Program-made: the position numbers and the translations under genes
Shown: positions 1-5,311 of the stretch, one piece after another
Position numbering within the stretch: position 1 is the stretch's first letter
Layout of the letters: every line of letters begins with the position of its first letter
Assembly: GCA_017849335.1 (NCBI GenBank)
Contig: JAFIHP010000032.1
Span: 1 to 5,726 of the forward strand
DNA length: 5,726 nt
Direction: 5' to 3'
From: Actinomycetales bacterium
GTDB lineage: Bacteria; Actinomycetota; Actinomycetes; S36-B12
The notes under the pieces: model-generated
Seen by the model: the letters and a program-made list of their open reading frames with translations, nothing else
The model's database searches: none
What the model was told of the DNA's origin: nothing

Positions 1-459
1 CAGGCCGCCGGTGTTCACGTGGGCCTCGTTGATGGGCAGGCCCTTGAAGATGTTGGCGAAGGCCACGCCCAGGAGCAGCGCGGGCAGGAAGCTGCCCACA
101 ACCTGGCAGGCGTCCCACAGGCTCTTCCAGGTGATGCTGTCCACCTTGCTGCGGAACTCGAAGGACACGCCGCGCAGGATGAGCGCGAAGAGCAGCAGCA
201 TCAGCGCGGAGTACAGGCCGCTGAACATGGTGGCGTAGGCCTGCGGGAAGGCCGCGAAGGTCACGCCGCCGGCGCTGATGAGCCAGACCTCGTTGCCGTC
301 CCAGAACGGACCGATCGCGTTGATGGCGACCCGGCGCTCGGTGTCGGTCCGGCCGACCCACCGGTGGAGCATGCCGACGCCGAAGTCGAAGCCCTCCAGG
401 ACGAAGAAGCCCGTCCAGAACACGGCGATGATGACGAACCAGACGGTGTCCAGGCTCAC
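1..459 (-). CDS. cydB: Cytochrome bd quinol oxidase subunit II (CydB), 3'-truncated by window edge
   Basis: CydB is the haem-free partner of CydA in the cytochrome bd oxidase of the cytoplasmic membrane, which oxidises quinol (probably menaquinol in an actinobacterium) and reduces oxygen to water. The first 153 residues are visible. They begin VSLDTVWFVII from a GTG start, followed by a first membrane segment running into GFDFGVGML (residues 23-31), then the family signature GPFWDGNEVWL (50-60) with its Trp-Asp pair, a second hydrophobic segment (about 80-97) ending in an FEFR motif (100-103), and a third around 118-138. The gene lies 26 bp downstream of the cydA stop on the same strand, so it is certainly in the cydA operon. 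The GTG start is favoured because a strong AGGAAGGAG ribosome-binding sequence lies just upstream and because family proteins begin with this short N-terminus. The frame is intact to the left edge; more than half of the protein (usually about 340 residues) lies outside the window. Confidence 0.96.
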   Translation of the reverse strand, partial: MSLDTVWFVIIAVFWTGFFVLEGFDFGVGMLHRWVGRTDTERRVAINAIGPFWDGNEVWLISAGGVTFAAFPQAYATMFSGLYSALMLLLFALILRGVSFEFRSKVDSITWKSLWDACQVVGSFLPALLLGVAFANIFKGLPINEAHVNTGGL

Positions 460-462
460 GGC

Positions 463-472
463 ACTCCTTCCT
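463..472 (-). promoter_or_regulatory. Ribosome-binding site of cydB
   Basis: Read on the minus strand, the 26-bp cydA-cydB gap contains AGGAAGGAGT, a near-perfect Shine-Dalgarno sequence about 4-8 nt before the GTG codon at 459-457. It is the strongest ribosome-binding site in the window and fixes the GTG start of cydB. It shows that cydB is translated from its own site rather than by stop-start overlap with cydA. Confidence 0.75.
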
Positions 473-485
473 CGGTCGGTGCGGG

Positions 486-1898
486 TCAGTAGGTCAGGAC
501 CGTGACGGGCTCGTCGGCGTCGGGCTTGTGTCCCAGGCCGGGCCCGTCGCGGACCTCGCCGAGATCGCGGCGGGCGTACTTGACCATGAGCTTGACCCAG
601 ACGACGCCGAGCACGAGGTACATGATCCAGAACGCCACCAGCGACGCCGTGACCTCGGCGACGCTGACCGAGGGCGAGTTGCCGTTCTCGGTGAGCAGCA
701 GCCCTTGCACGACCCACGGCTGACGCCCGTTCTCGGTGAGCAGCCAGCCGGCCGTGTTCATCACGAACGGCGTGAGGACCGCCCAGGTCGCCACCGTCAG
801 GAAGACGCGCGCGGTCTGGAGCTTCTTCCGGCGCCACAGCCACAGGCCCCACAAGGCGAGGAGGGGCAGCAGGGAGCCGAGGTAGGCCATCGTCCGCATC
901 GACCAGTACTGCACGAACACGTTCGGGATGTAGTTGCCCGGTCCGTACTGCTCCTCGTACTGCGACTGAAGCTCGTTCAGCCCGGTCACCGCCCCGTCCC
1001 ACGAGCCCGTCGCGAGCAACGACAACAGGTGCGGGACCTCGATGATCTTGGTGGCGTCCTCGTCGCTGGAGGTCCAGCCCCCGACCTGGGCGGCCGAGAA
1101 CGAGCACGGTCCGCAGGTCTCCCACTGCGCCTCCATGGCCGCGACCTTCATCGGCTGGTAGGTCGTCTCGACCACGCCGAGGTGGCTGCCGACCATGAGG
1201 ATCAGGATCGAGACCGGGAGCAGGAGTCCCAGCGACAGCTTCATCGTCCGAAGGAAGGCTGTCGGGCTGCTCCGGCGACGCAGGTGCCACGCGGACACCG
1301 ACAGCATCAGCAGCAGGCCCGTGACAGCGGACGCGAGCAGGACGTGCGCGTACCCCCACACGAACACGGGGTTGGTGAACAGCGCCGTGATGGACGTCAG
1401 CTGCGGACGTCCGGACGACGGGTCGATCTCGTAGCCGACCGGGTGCTGCATCCAGGAGTTCGCGGCCATGATGAACGCGGCGGAGAGCGCCGTGCCGATC
1501 GCCAGCGCCCAGACCGTCGCCAGGTGGACCTTCTTCGGCAGGACGTCCCAGCCGAACAGCCACAGCCCCAGGAAGGTCGACTCGAGGAAGAAGGCGGCCA
1601 GCCCCTCCATCGCCAGCGGCGCGCCGAACACGTCGCCGACGAAGCGGGAGTACTGCGACCAGTTCATGCCGAACTCGAACTCCTGCACGATGCCGGTCAC
1701 CACGCCGATGGCGATGTTGATGACGAGCAGCGTCCCGAAGAAGCGGGTCAGCTTGCGGATCTCCGCATCCCGAGTGCGGTACCAGTGCGTGTGCAGGATC
1801 GCCACGAGGAACGACAGTCCGATCGTGACGGGGACGAAGAGGAAGTGGTAGATCGTGGTGGTCGCGAACTGGAGCCGCGACAGGTCGAGCTGGCTCAT
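486..1898 (-). CDS. cydA: Cytochrome bd quinol oxidase subunit I (CydA)
   Basis: CydA is the haem-bearing, quinol-oxidising subunit of cytochrome bd, a terminal oxidase with high oxygen affinity. The 470-residue frame is complete, from MSQLDLSRLQF to a hydrophilic C-terminal tail. Expected ligands are present: His18 (E. coli His19, haem b595), His185 in YAHVLLAS (E. coli His186) and Met337 in WSMRTMAYLG (E. coli Met393), the two haem b558 ligands. Glu98 and Glu106 match E. coli Glu99 and Glu107. Lys251 and Glu256 in QPMKVAAMEAQWET match the Q-loop quinol-site residues Lys252 and Glu257. GRQPW is at 391-395. The offset to E. coli grows from 1 to about 56 residues between the Q-loop and Met337, so this is the short-Q-loop type. 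About nine hydrophobic segments are visible. The ATG start fits the conserved N-terminus; upstream there is only a G-rich stretch (GGGGAACGGGG). It is the first gene of the cydAB operon. An in-frame 18-bp repeat near the 3' end is described separately. Confidence 0.98.
   Translation of the reverse strand: MSQLDLSRLQFATTTIYHFLFVPVTIGLSFLVAILHTHWYRTRDAEIRKLTRFFGTLLVINIAIGVVTGIVQEFEFGMNWSQYSRFVGDVFGAPLAMEGLAAFFLESTFLGLWLFGWDVLPKKVHLATVWALAIGTALSAAFIMAANSWMQHPVGYEIDPSSGRPQLTSITALFTNPVFVWGYAHVLLASAVTGLLLMLSVSAWHLRRRSSPTAFLRTMKLSLGLLLPVSILILMVGSHLGVVETTYQPMKVAAMEAQWETCGPCSFSAAQVGGWTSSDEDATKIIEVPHLLSLLATGSWDGAVTGLNELQSQYEEQYGPGNYIPNVFVQYWSMRTMAYLGSLLPLLALWGLWLWRRKKLQTARVFLTVATWAVLTPFVMNTAGWLLTENGRQPWVVQGLLLTENGNSPSVSVAEVTASLVAFWIMYLVLGVVWVKLMVKYARRDLGEVRDGPGLGHKPDADEPVTVLTY
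682..699 (-). repeat. Copy 2 of an 18-bp direct repeat inside cydA
   Basis: The plus-strand string CCGTTCTCGGTGAGCAGC occurs here and again at 727-744, exactly 45 bp (15 codons) away and in the same reading frame. On the coding strand it encodes LLTENG (residues 401-406). This copy lies after GRQPW, at a position I do not recall as invariant in the family, so it is the more likely derived copy. Confidence 0.6.
727..744 (-). repeat. Copy 1 of an 18-bp direct repeat inside cydA
   Basis: This is identical to the string at 682-699 and encodes LLTENG at residues 386-391. The final Gly is the first residue of the conserved GRQPW motif, so this copy sits at the expected position for the family. Confidence 0.6.
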
Positions 1899-1921
1899 GT
1901 CGCCCCGTTCCCCCGCGCGTG

Positions 1922-1935
1922 GCTCACGCGTCAGC
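1922..1935. promoter_or_regulatory. Quasi-palindrome upstream of cydA (possible operator)
   Basis: GCTCACGCGTCAGC is symmetrical at 12 of 14 positions around an ACGCGT core and lies 24-37 bp before the cydA ATG. Such dyad symmetry before a cytochrome bd operon would suit a redox or oxygen regulator. It does not carry the TGTGAA/TTCACA arms known for Rex sites of Streptomyces; only the central ACGCGT resembles a Rex-like centre. It is a candidate site only. Confidence 0.3.
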
Positions 1936-1941
1936 TCCGAT

Positions 1942-1956
1942 CATCCGCAGCGGATG
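1942..1956. promoter_or_regulatory. Perfect 15-bp palindrome upstream of cydA (possible operator)
   Basis: CATCCGC-A-GCGGATG is a perfect inverted repeat with 7-bp arms around a single base. Its near edge is 44 bp from the cydA ATG and it lies 6 bp beyond the quasi-palindrome at 1922-1935. The one-base centre favours a protein-binding dyad over an RNA hairpin. It could serve cydAB or, less likely, the divergent gene at 2128. I do not recognise the regulator. Confidence 0.35.
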
Positions 1957-2005
1957 CGGGCTGGGGACATCCGGCGTCGCGGTCGGCCCCGCCCTGCGGC
2001 TCGAA

Positions 2006-2034
2006 ACCCTAGCGCGGCGAACCGGGTCGGGCAC
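2006..2034 (-). promoter_or_regulatory. Possible cydAB promoter
   Basis: Read on the minus strand, TAGGGT (2011-2006) matches the actinobacterial TAnnnT -10 pattern. It is preceded, after a 17-bp spacer, by GTGCCC (2034-2029), which shares three of six bases with TTGACA. Transcription from here would start near 1999 and give a leader of about 100 nt containing both palindromes. The match is weak and comes only from inspecting a GC-rich region, where TAnnnT is rare but not unique. Confidence 0.25.
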
Positions 2035-2114
2035 CCCGGGAACGCAGGCGGCGAGGCGCCGGAAGCGACGGTGCGGGACACATCATCCGGACGGGGTGAG
2101 CGCGGACCGGCGAC

Positions 2115-2120
2115 TACCCT
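2115..2120 (+). promoter_or_regulatory. -10 element for a likely leaderless DUF1801 transcript
   Basis: TACCCT matches TAnnnT and ends 7 bases before the ATG at 2128. This spacing puts the transcription start at or next to the A of the start codon, the arrangement of leaderless actinobacterial genes. No Shine-Dalgarno sequence lies in the 20 bases before the ATG, which fits. No convincing -35 hexamer is seen 17-18 bp upstream. Confidence 0.4.
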
Positions 2121-2127
2121 CACGCCG

Positions 2128-2496
2128 ATGGACGTGTCCGACTACCTGAGCGCACTACGTCACTCGCGGAGGTCCGATGTCGTTCGGATCCGGGACGCGA
2201 TCGTCGCTGCCGAGCCCGAGCTGACCGAGACCGTCAAGTGGAACGCGCCGAACTTCGTCTTCGCCGGCGAGGACCGCGTCACGTTCCGGCTGCAGCCGGG
2301 TGACCGCGTGGAGCTCGTCCTGCACCGAGGCGTCCGCGTCCGAGCCGACACCGGGTCGTTCGTGTTCGACGATCCGTCTGGCCTGGTGTCGTGGGCCGCC
2401 CCGGATCGCGGCGTGATCGCGATCCCTCCGGACGCGGACCTGGACGCCCTCGTGCCCCAGATCGTGACGGTCGTCTCCGCCTGGATCCGGACCTAG
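2128..2496 (+). CDS. DUF1801 (YdhG-like) domain protein
   Basis: This is a 122-residue cytoplasmic protein of the DUF1801 family (the YdhG/YjbR-like small alpha/beta fold, function unknown). The family pattern is clear: an N-terminal helix beginning VSDYLSAL, a second helix with RIRDAIVAAEPELTETVKW (residues 20-38), the signature ETVKW followed by NAPNFVF (39-45), then strands containing VTFRLQP and VELVLHRG (51-68). The C-terminal part (about 85-122) is acidic and ends with a helix. The frame stays open upstream to 1855, but the extension is Arg/Pro-rich, overlaps cydA and resembles nothing, so ATG 2128 is chosen; it is also where the family homology begins. There is no ribosome-binding site, and translation is probably leaderless. 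The gene stands alone between two minus-strand units and converges with the lipoprotein gene, 12 bp separating the stops. Family members are often stress- or iron-linked by annotation only; I assign no function. Confidence 0.88.
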   Translation: MDVSDYLSALRHSRRSDVVRIRDAIVAAEPELTETVKWNAPNFVFAGEDRVTFRLQPGDRVELVLHRGVRVRADTGSFVFDDPSGLVSWAAPDRGVIAIPPDADLDALVPQIVTVVSAWIRT

Positions 2497-2500
2497 GGCA

Positions 2501-2517
2501 GCGGGCGACTAGCTCGC
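2501..2517. terminator. Weak hairpin at the convergent DUF1801/lipoprotein junction
   Basis: GCGGGC-GACTA-GCTCGC can form a 6-bp stem (one G-T wobble) with a 5-base loop. It begins 4 bases after the DUF1801 stop, and the lipoprotein stop codon lies in the loop. No T-run follows on either strand, so it is at best a non-canonical bidirectional terminator of the kind proposed for high-GC bacteria. Confidence 0.2.
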
Positions 2518-3567
2518 GGCTGGCACCGGGCTGGCCGGCGGGACGGGCGAGGCCGACGGCGCCACAGCGGCCGGGTCCGGCGCGGGAGACGCCGGAGGCG
2601 CCGGAACCTCCGCCGATGCCGTCGGCGACGGGACGTAGGCGTCGCCGAGGATCCACTGCGCGATGATCGGCGCGATCTCCAACGCCAACGGGAAGCCCAT
2701 GTTGTGCTCCAGTGGCAGCACCTGGGTCTCCGGGTCGATCCCGCGTGCCCGCAGCGCATCGGCGAGCTGCTGGGGCTGCTCGGCGGGAACGATGACGTCG
2801 TTCGCGCCGGACAAGATCATCACCCGGACGGGCGGGATCGACGTTCCGGGATCCTTCGCCGCCGTGATCGGGCTGAACTCCGCGCGCTCCTCGGGCGTGC
2901 CGCCGCCGGAGAAGATCGCCGCCGGTGCGGTCGAGGACGCGAGGTCGTAGACCCCGGCGACACCGGCCACGCCGGTGATGGTGACCGGCGGGTACGGACA
3001 GGCGGAGCCGAAGCGGTCTCCGGTGAGCGCGACCTCCATCACCAACTGTCCGCCCGCTGAGTGACCGATGAGGTAGATCTGGCTCGGCGGGTAGCCGAGG
3101 GCGTTCAGCTGGAACGCGCTCCACCGAACCGCGCACGCGACGTCGTCGATCGGACGCGGGAACGTCGCACCGTCGGCCGTGGTGCTGTACGTGATGAGCG
3201 ATGTGCTGACGCCGGACGCCGTCAGCGACTCGGCCAAGGGGCGGTAGTCCACCGGGTCCGAGGTCTGCCACCCACCGCCGGGAACCACGACGGCCAGCGG
3301 CGTCGGGCCGGGCGTGGGCGGGACGCGCAGGACCGCCATCAGGTTGGGTTCGTAGAAGTCCGTCAGGATCCCGTTGGACATCTCGCGGGTGGTGACCGAC
3401 GGCGCAGCCGTGGGCGCGGGGGGCGTCGCGGCCTGCGAGGTCTCGTCCGGCGTCGGGACGGCGCCCGACGAGGTCGGCGGCAACGGCGTCGCCTGGGCGG
3501 CGCAGCCGGCGAGGAGAACGGCGGCGATGGCGACCACGGTCAGACGTGCCCGGTGGGGAAGGTTCAC
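2509..3567 (-). CDS. Secreted lipoprotein with alpha/beta-hydrolase (esterase-like) domain
   Basis: This is a 352-residue exported lipoprotein. Residues 1-22 are a lipoprotein signal: basic n-region, hydrophobic VVAIAAVLLAGC, lipobox LAGC and lipidated Cys22. A Pro/Thr/Ser/Ala linker follows (about 26-60). The catalytic domain (about 61-310) has an oxyanion-loop motif PGGGW at 96-100, nucleophile elbow GHSAG with Ser170, and likely Asp257 (SGANDVIVP) and His288 (LEHNMGF) completing the triad. This matches the BD-FAE/HSL-like esterase group, where HGGGW is more usual than PGGGW. Cys145 and Cys190 could form a disulfide. A Pro/Ala/Ser-rich tail (about 312-352) ends the protein. It probably hydrolyses an ester or lipid outside the membrane; the substrate is unknown. 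The GTG at 3567 is used because it gives a proper signal peptide. No good Shine-Dalgarno sequence precedes it, and a mini-ORF overlaps it. It is divergent from the MpaB-like gene and convergent with DUF1801. Confidence 0.9.
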   Translation of the reverse strand: MNLPHRARLTVVAIAAVLLAGCAAQATPLPPTSSGAVPTPDETSQAATPPAPTAAPSVTTREMSNGILTDFYEPNLMAVLRVPPTPGPTPLAVVVPGGGWQTSDPVDYRPLAESLTASGVSTSLITYSTTADGATFPRPIDDVACAVRWSAFQLNALGYPPSQIYLIGHSAGGQLVMEVALTGDRFGSACPYPPVTITGVAGVAGVYDLASSTAPAAIFSGGGTPEERAEFSPITAAKDPGTSIPPVRVMILSGANDVIVPAEQPQQLADALRARGIDPETQVLPLEHNMGFPLALEIAPIIAQWILGDAYVPSPTASAEVPAPPASPAPDPAAVAPSASPVPPASPVPAAS

Positions 3568-3575
3568 GCCCCCAT
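3564..3575 (-). other. Three-codon mini-ORF overlapping the lipoprotein start
   Basis: On the minus strand, ATG-GGG-GCG-TGA runs from 3575 to 3564. Its TGA overlaps the GTG start of the lipoprotein gene as GTGA, the geometry of stop-start coupling. The lipoprotein start lacks a well-placed ribosome-binding site (the G-run is only one base away), so re-initiation after this mini-ORF is a possible explanation. It may also be chance. Confidence 0.25.
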
Positions 3576-3610
3576 GGTCACACGACGAGTCCTCGGCGGC
3601 CGAATGACCG

Positions 3611-3628
3611 CGCCCGGCGAGCCGGGCG
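3611..3628. promoter_or_regulatory. 18-bp palindrome in the divergent lipoprotein/MpaB-like promoter region
   Basis: CGCCCGGC-GA-GCCGGGCG is a perfect inverted repeat with 8-bp arms and a 2-base centre. It lies 19 bp before the MpaB-like ATG and 43 bp before the lipoprotein GTG, in an 80-bp region that must hold both promoters. It could be a shared operator, or an RNA stem just upstream of the MpaB-like ribosome-binding site. Its pure G+C make-up lowers its weight as evidence. I see no clear TAnnnT element in this gap on either strand. Confidence 0.35.
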
Positions 3629-3633
3629 GACGT

Positions 3634-3640
3634 GAGAGGG
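3634..3640 (+). promoter_or_regulatory. Ribosome-binding site of the MpaB-like gene
   Basis: GAGAGGG lies 7 bases before the ATG at 3648, a suitable spacing. It supports this ATG over other candidates and contrasts with the two neighbouring genes, which lack a good site. Confidence 0.55.
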
Positions 3641-3647
3641 TGCGGAC

Positions 3648-4523
3648 ATGTCGCAGCGGCCGTTCGACCTGGATCCAGGCGTCCACACGACGGACGACGG
3701 ACTGTACGGCCCCGAGAGCGTGACGTGGAACGTGATGGCGTCCCCGGCCATCGGCATCGGCGCCGGTGCCGCGGCCCTGGTGCAGATGCTGTACCCCCCG
3801 GTCATGTACGTCATCGACCAGGCGTCCAGCGTGCGCACGCGCCCGGAGGACCGGGCCAAGCGCACCGGCGACTACACGGCGACCATCACGTACGGCGACG
3901 TCGACAGCGCGGAGCGGGCCGGGGAGGTGCTGCGCAATCTCCACGCGACGCGCCGGGCGGTGGACCCGTCCACCGGGCAGGAGTACCGGGCCGACGACCC
4001 GGAGCTGCTCGTCTGGGTGCACAACGCCCTCACCTGGACCCTGCTGCGCTCGCTGCGCGAGTACGGCCCGCGTCTTGCCCCCGTCGACGAGGATCGTTTC
4101 GTCGCCGAGCAGCGCGCGGTCGCTGCGCGCCTGGTGGGTTGCGACCTCGACGACGTCGTCTCGACGGTCAGCGACCTCGAGGCCTACATGACGGCGATGC
4201 TCCCCCGCCTCGCGATGACGACACCGGCCCTGTGGTTCCGTGACCTGATGGTGCCGCCCACGTGGGCGCCGACTCCGCAGAACGCCCTGGCGAGCCTGTT
4301 CGCGAACGCGAGCGTGCTGGTGATGGGCCGGGCGCACCGCGAGCTCTACGGCTTCCGGTTCGGCCCGGTCAAGCGGGCAACAACCGTCGGGACCGTGAAG
4401 CTGCTGATCTCGTCGGGCACGTCGGCCGAGAAGATCGGCGACGCGATCCCCGTTCTCCGCCGCTACGTCGACACGAACGCGTTCGGCGGACGCCGTCGGC
4501 GCTCGTCCGCTGCGCCGCACTGA
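3648..4523 (+). CDS. MpaB-family (DUF2236) oxygenase-like protein
   Basis: This is a 291-residue, mostly helical cytoplasmic protein of the DUF2236/MpaB family, whose studied members (MpaB of mycophenolic acid synthesis, latex-clearing protein Lcp) bind haem b and cleave carbon-carbon double bonds with oxygen. Visible family marks in order: GPESVTWNVMASP near residues 21-33; a small-residue helix leading to MLYPPVMYVIDQAS (47-60); RPEDRAKRTGDY (65-76); TYGD (81-84) followed by a helix ending RNLHATRRAVD (96-106); and DPELLVWVHNALTWTLL (117-133), with His125 as the conserved histidine of the WVH motif and candidate haem-site residue. The length is normal for the bacterial stand-alone form, and the C-terminus ends in a basic GRRRR stretch. 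There is no signal peptide. It is a single-gene unit, divergent from the hydrolase lipoprotein and ending 7 bp from the amidase stop. The substrate cannot be inferred. Many annotators would call it a DUF2236 protein. Confidence 0.92.
   Translation: MSQRPFDLDPGVHTTDDGLYGPESVTWNVMASPAIGIGAGAAALVQMLYPPVMYVIDQASSVRTRPEDRAKRTGDYTATITYGDVDSAERAGEVLRNLHATRRAVDPSTGQEYRADDPELLVWVHNALTWTLLRSLREYGPRLAPVDEDRFVAEQRAVAARLVGCDLDDVVSTVSDLEAYMTAMLPRLAMTTPALWFRDLMVPPTWAPTPQNALASLFANASVLVMGRAHRELYGFRFGPVKRATTVGTVKLLISSGTSAEKIGDAIPVLRRYVDTNAFGGRRRRSSAAPH
4484..4512. terminator. Hairpin at the end of the MpaB-like gene
   Basis: CGGCGGACG (4484-4492) pairs with CGTCCGCTG (4504-4512) over 9 bp with one G-T wobble and an 11-base loop. 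It lies just inside the 3' end of the MpaB-like gene and just beyond the stop of the convergent amidase gene. With only 7 bp between the stops, any terminator must sit in coding sequence. No T-run follows on either strand, so the call is tentative. Confidence 0.25.
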
Positions 4524-4530
4524 CCGCCGA

Positions 4531-5307
4531 CTACCGCGAGGCGAAGTAGTTGTCGATCCCCGCCGCCAGCCACTGCGCGTACTCGCGCTGACCGGCCGCC
4601 GAGCTCATGCGCCGCGCCTCGCGCGAGTTGCGCATGTTGCCGACCTCGATCGTCACGGTCGGCACGTTGCTGACGTTCAGGCTCGTCGTGTCCCGCGACA
4701 CCATCAGCTGGCCGGGGATGTAGTTGGAGCGCGGGGCGCCGGCCGCCGCCATCCCCGCGATCATCGCCTTGGCCAGCCGCCGGTCCTTCCGCACGACGTC
4801 GTCGGTCCACCCGGGGATGAGTGCCGGCGTCAACGCGAAGAAGCCGGAGCTTCCCGCAGAGGCGCCGTCCGCATGGATGCTGATCATCGCGTCGGCCCCG
4901 ATGCGGTTCGCCATCTTGGCGCGATCCCACACGCACGGCCCCCAGGCGTCGTACGAGTTGGACGTCCGGGTCATCCGCACGGTGGCGCCCTGGGCTTCCA
5001 GCATCGGCTTCAGCCGGTTCGCGACCTTCCAGGTGAACGTCGCCTCCGGGAACCCGGCGTTCGTCGCCGTTCCCGTCGTGTTGCAGCCCTTGCGGATCGA
5101 CCCGTTGAAGAAGGTCTGCGCCATCTGCCGGGCGAACTTCGGGTTGCTGTTGCCCAGTTGGTGGCCCGGATCCAGGAGGATCAGCCGCCCGGCCAGCGGA
5201 CGGTCGTCCGCAGCCGGTCGGGCCGATGCGACCGAAGCAACGGGCGCCGCGAGCGCGACGGTGATCGCCGCCACGGCGACGATGCGACCCCACGCCCGGC
5301 GCCTCAC
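4531..5307 (-). CDS. Secreted N-acetylmuramoyl-L-alanine amidase (Amidase_3, Ami1/Rv3717-like)
   Basis: This is a zinc amidase that cuts the bond between N-acetylmuramic acid and L-alanine in peptidoglycan. With the GTG at 5307 it has 258 residues: basic n-region VRRRAWGR, hydrophobic core, and likely cleavage after ASA (residue 29), then one Amidase_3 domain and no separate wall-binding domain. Zinc ligands are His49 (LLDPGH), Glu88 (GFPEATFTW) and His145 (SIHADG); catalytic Glu is Glu221 (IEVGNMRN). The whole domain follows M. tuberculosis Ami1/Rv3717 as I recall it, including KGCNTTGTATNAGFPE and GPCVWDRAKMAN; Cys75 and Cys125 match the cysteines there and may form a disulfide. GTG 5307 is chosen because GAGGGG lies 4 bases before it. 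The GTG at 5319 (four residues longer) overlaps the argA stop as GTGA and is a real alternative. It is the second gene of an argA operon and converges with the MpaB-like gene. Confidence 0.94.
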   Translation of the reverse strand: MRRRAWGRIVAVAAITVALAAPVASVASARPAADDRPLAGRLILLDPGHQLGNSNPKFARQMAQTFFNGSIRKGCNTTGTATNAGFPEATFTWKVANRLKPMLEAQGATVRMTRTSNSYDAWGPCVWDRAKMANRIGADAMISIHADGASAGSSGFFALTPALIPGWTDDVVRKDRRLAKAMIAGMAAAGAPRSNYIPGQLMVSRDTTSLNVSNVPTVTIEVGNMRNSREARRMSSAAGQREYAQWLAAGIDNYFASR

Positions 5308-5311
5308 AGGA

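Noticed and set aside
19..492. Plus-strand open frame opposite cydB
   Set aside because: Antisense shadow: low-complexity Ala/Glu/Asp/His composition, lying over the conserved CydB signature.
1922..1935. Rex operator before cydA
   Set aside because: Only the central ACGCGT resembles a Rex-like site as I recall it; the TGTGAA and TTCACA arms that define Rex binding are absent.
528..2012. 494-codon open frame on the plus strand opposite cydA
   Set aside because: It is composed of Arg, Gln, Glu, His and Pro as expected from the antisense frame of a GC-rich membrane-protein gene. It has no domain and covers a gene with all CydA ligands intact.
1968..2089. Recurring CATCCG strings (1942, 1968, 2084) as possible repeated regulator sites
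   Set aside because: Six bases recurring at irregular spacing in a GC-rich 229-bp gap is not distinguishable from chance; only the copy at 1942 is part of a dyad.
1941..2123. 60-codon minus-strand ORF in the cydA upstream region
   Set aside because: Arg/Pro/Gly-rich, no ribosome-binding site, no recognisable domain, and it overlaps the regulatory region with palindromes.
1855..2127. Upstream in-frame extension of the DUF1801 gene
   Set aside because: The extension is Arg/Pro/Ser-rich, overlaps the cydA start region and has no family similarity; the DUF1801 match begins at the ATG at 2128.
2279..3271. 330-codon minus-strand frame overlapping the lipoprotein gene and the DUF1801 gene
   Set aside because: Out-of-frame shadow, almost entirely Arg/Gly/Pro/Ala, while the overlapped frame has a signal peptide and catalytic triad.
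3564..4520. 318-codon minus-strand frame opposite the MpaB-like gene
   Set aside because: Antisense shadow with Arg/His/Val/Asp bias and no domain; the plus-strand frame carries the DUF2236 motifs and a ribosome-binding site.
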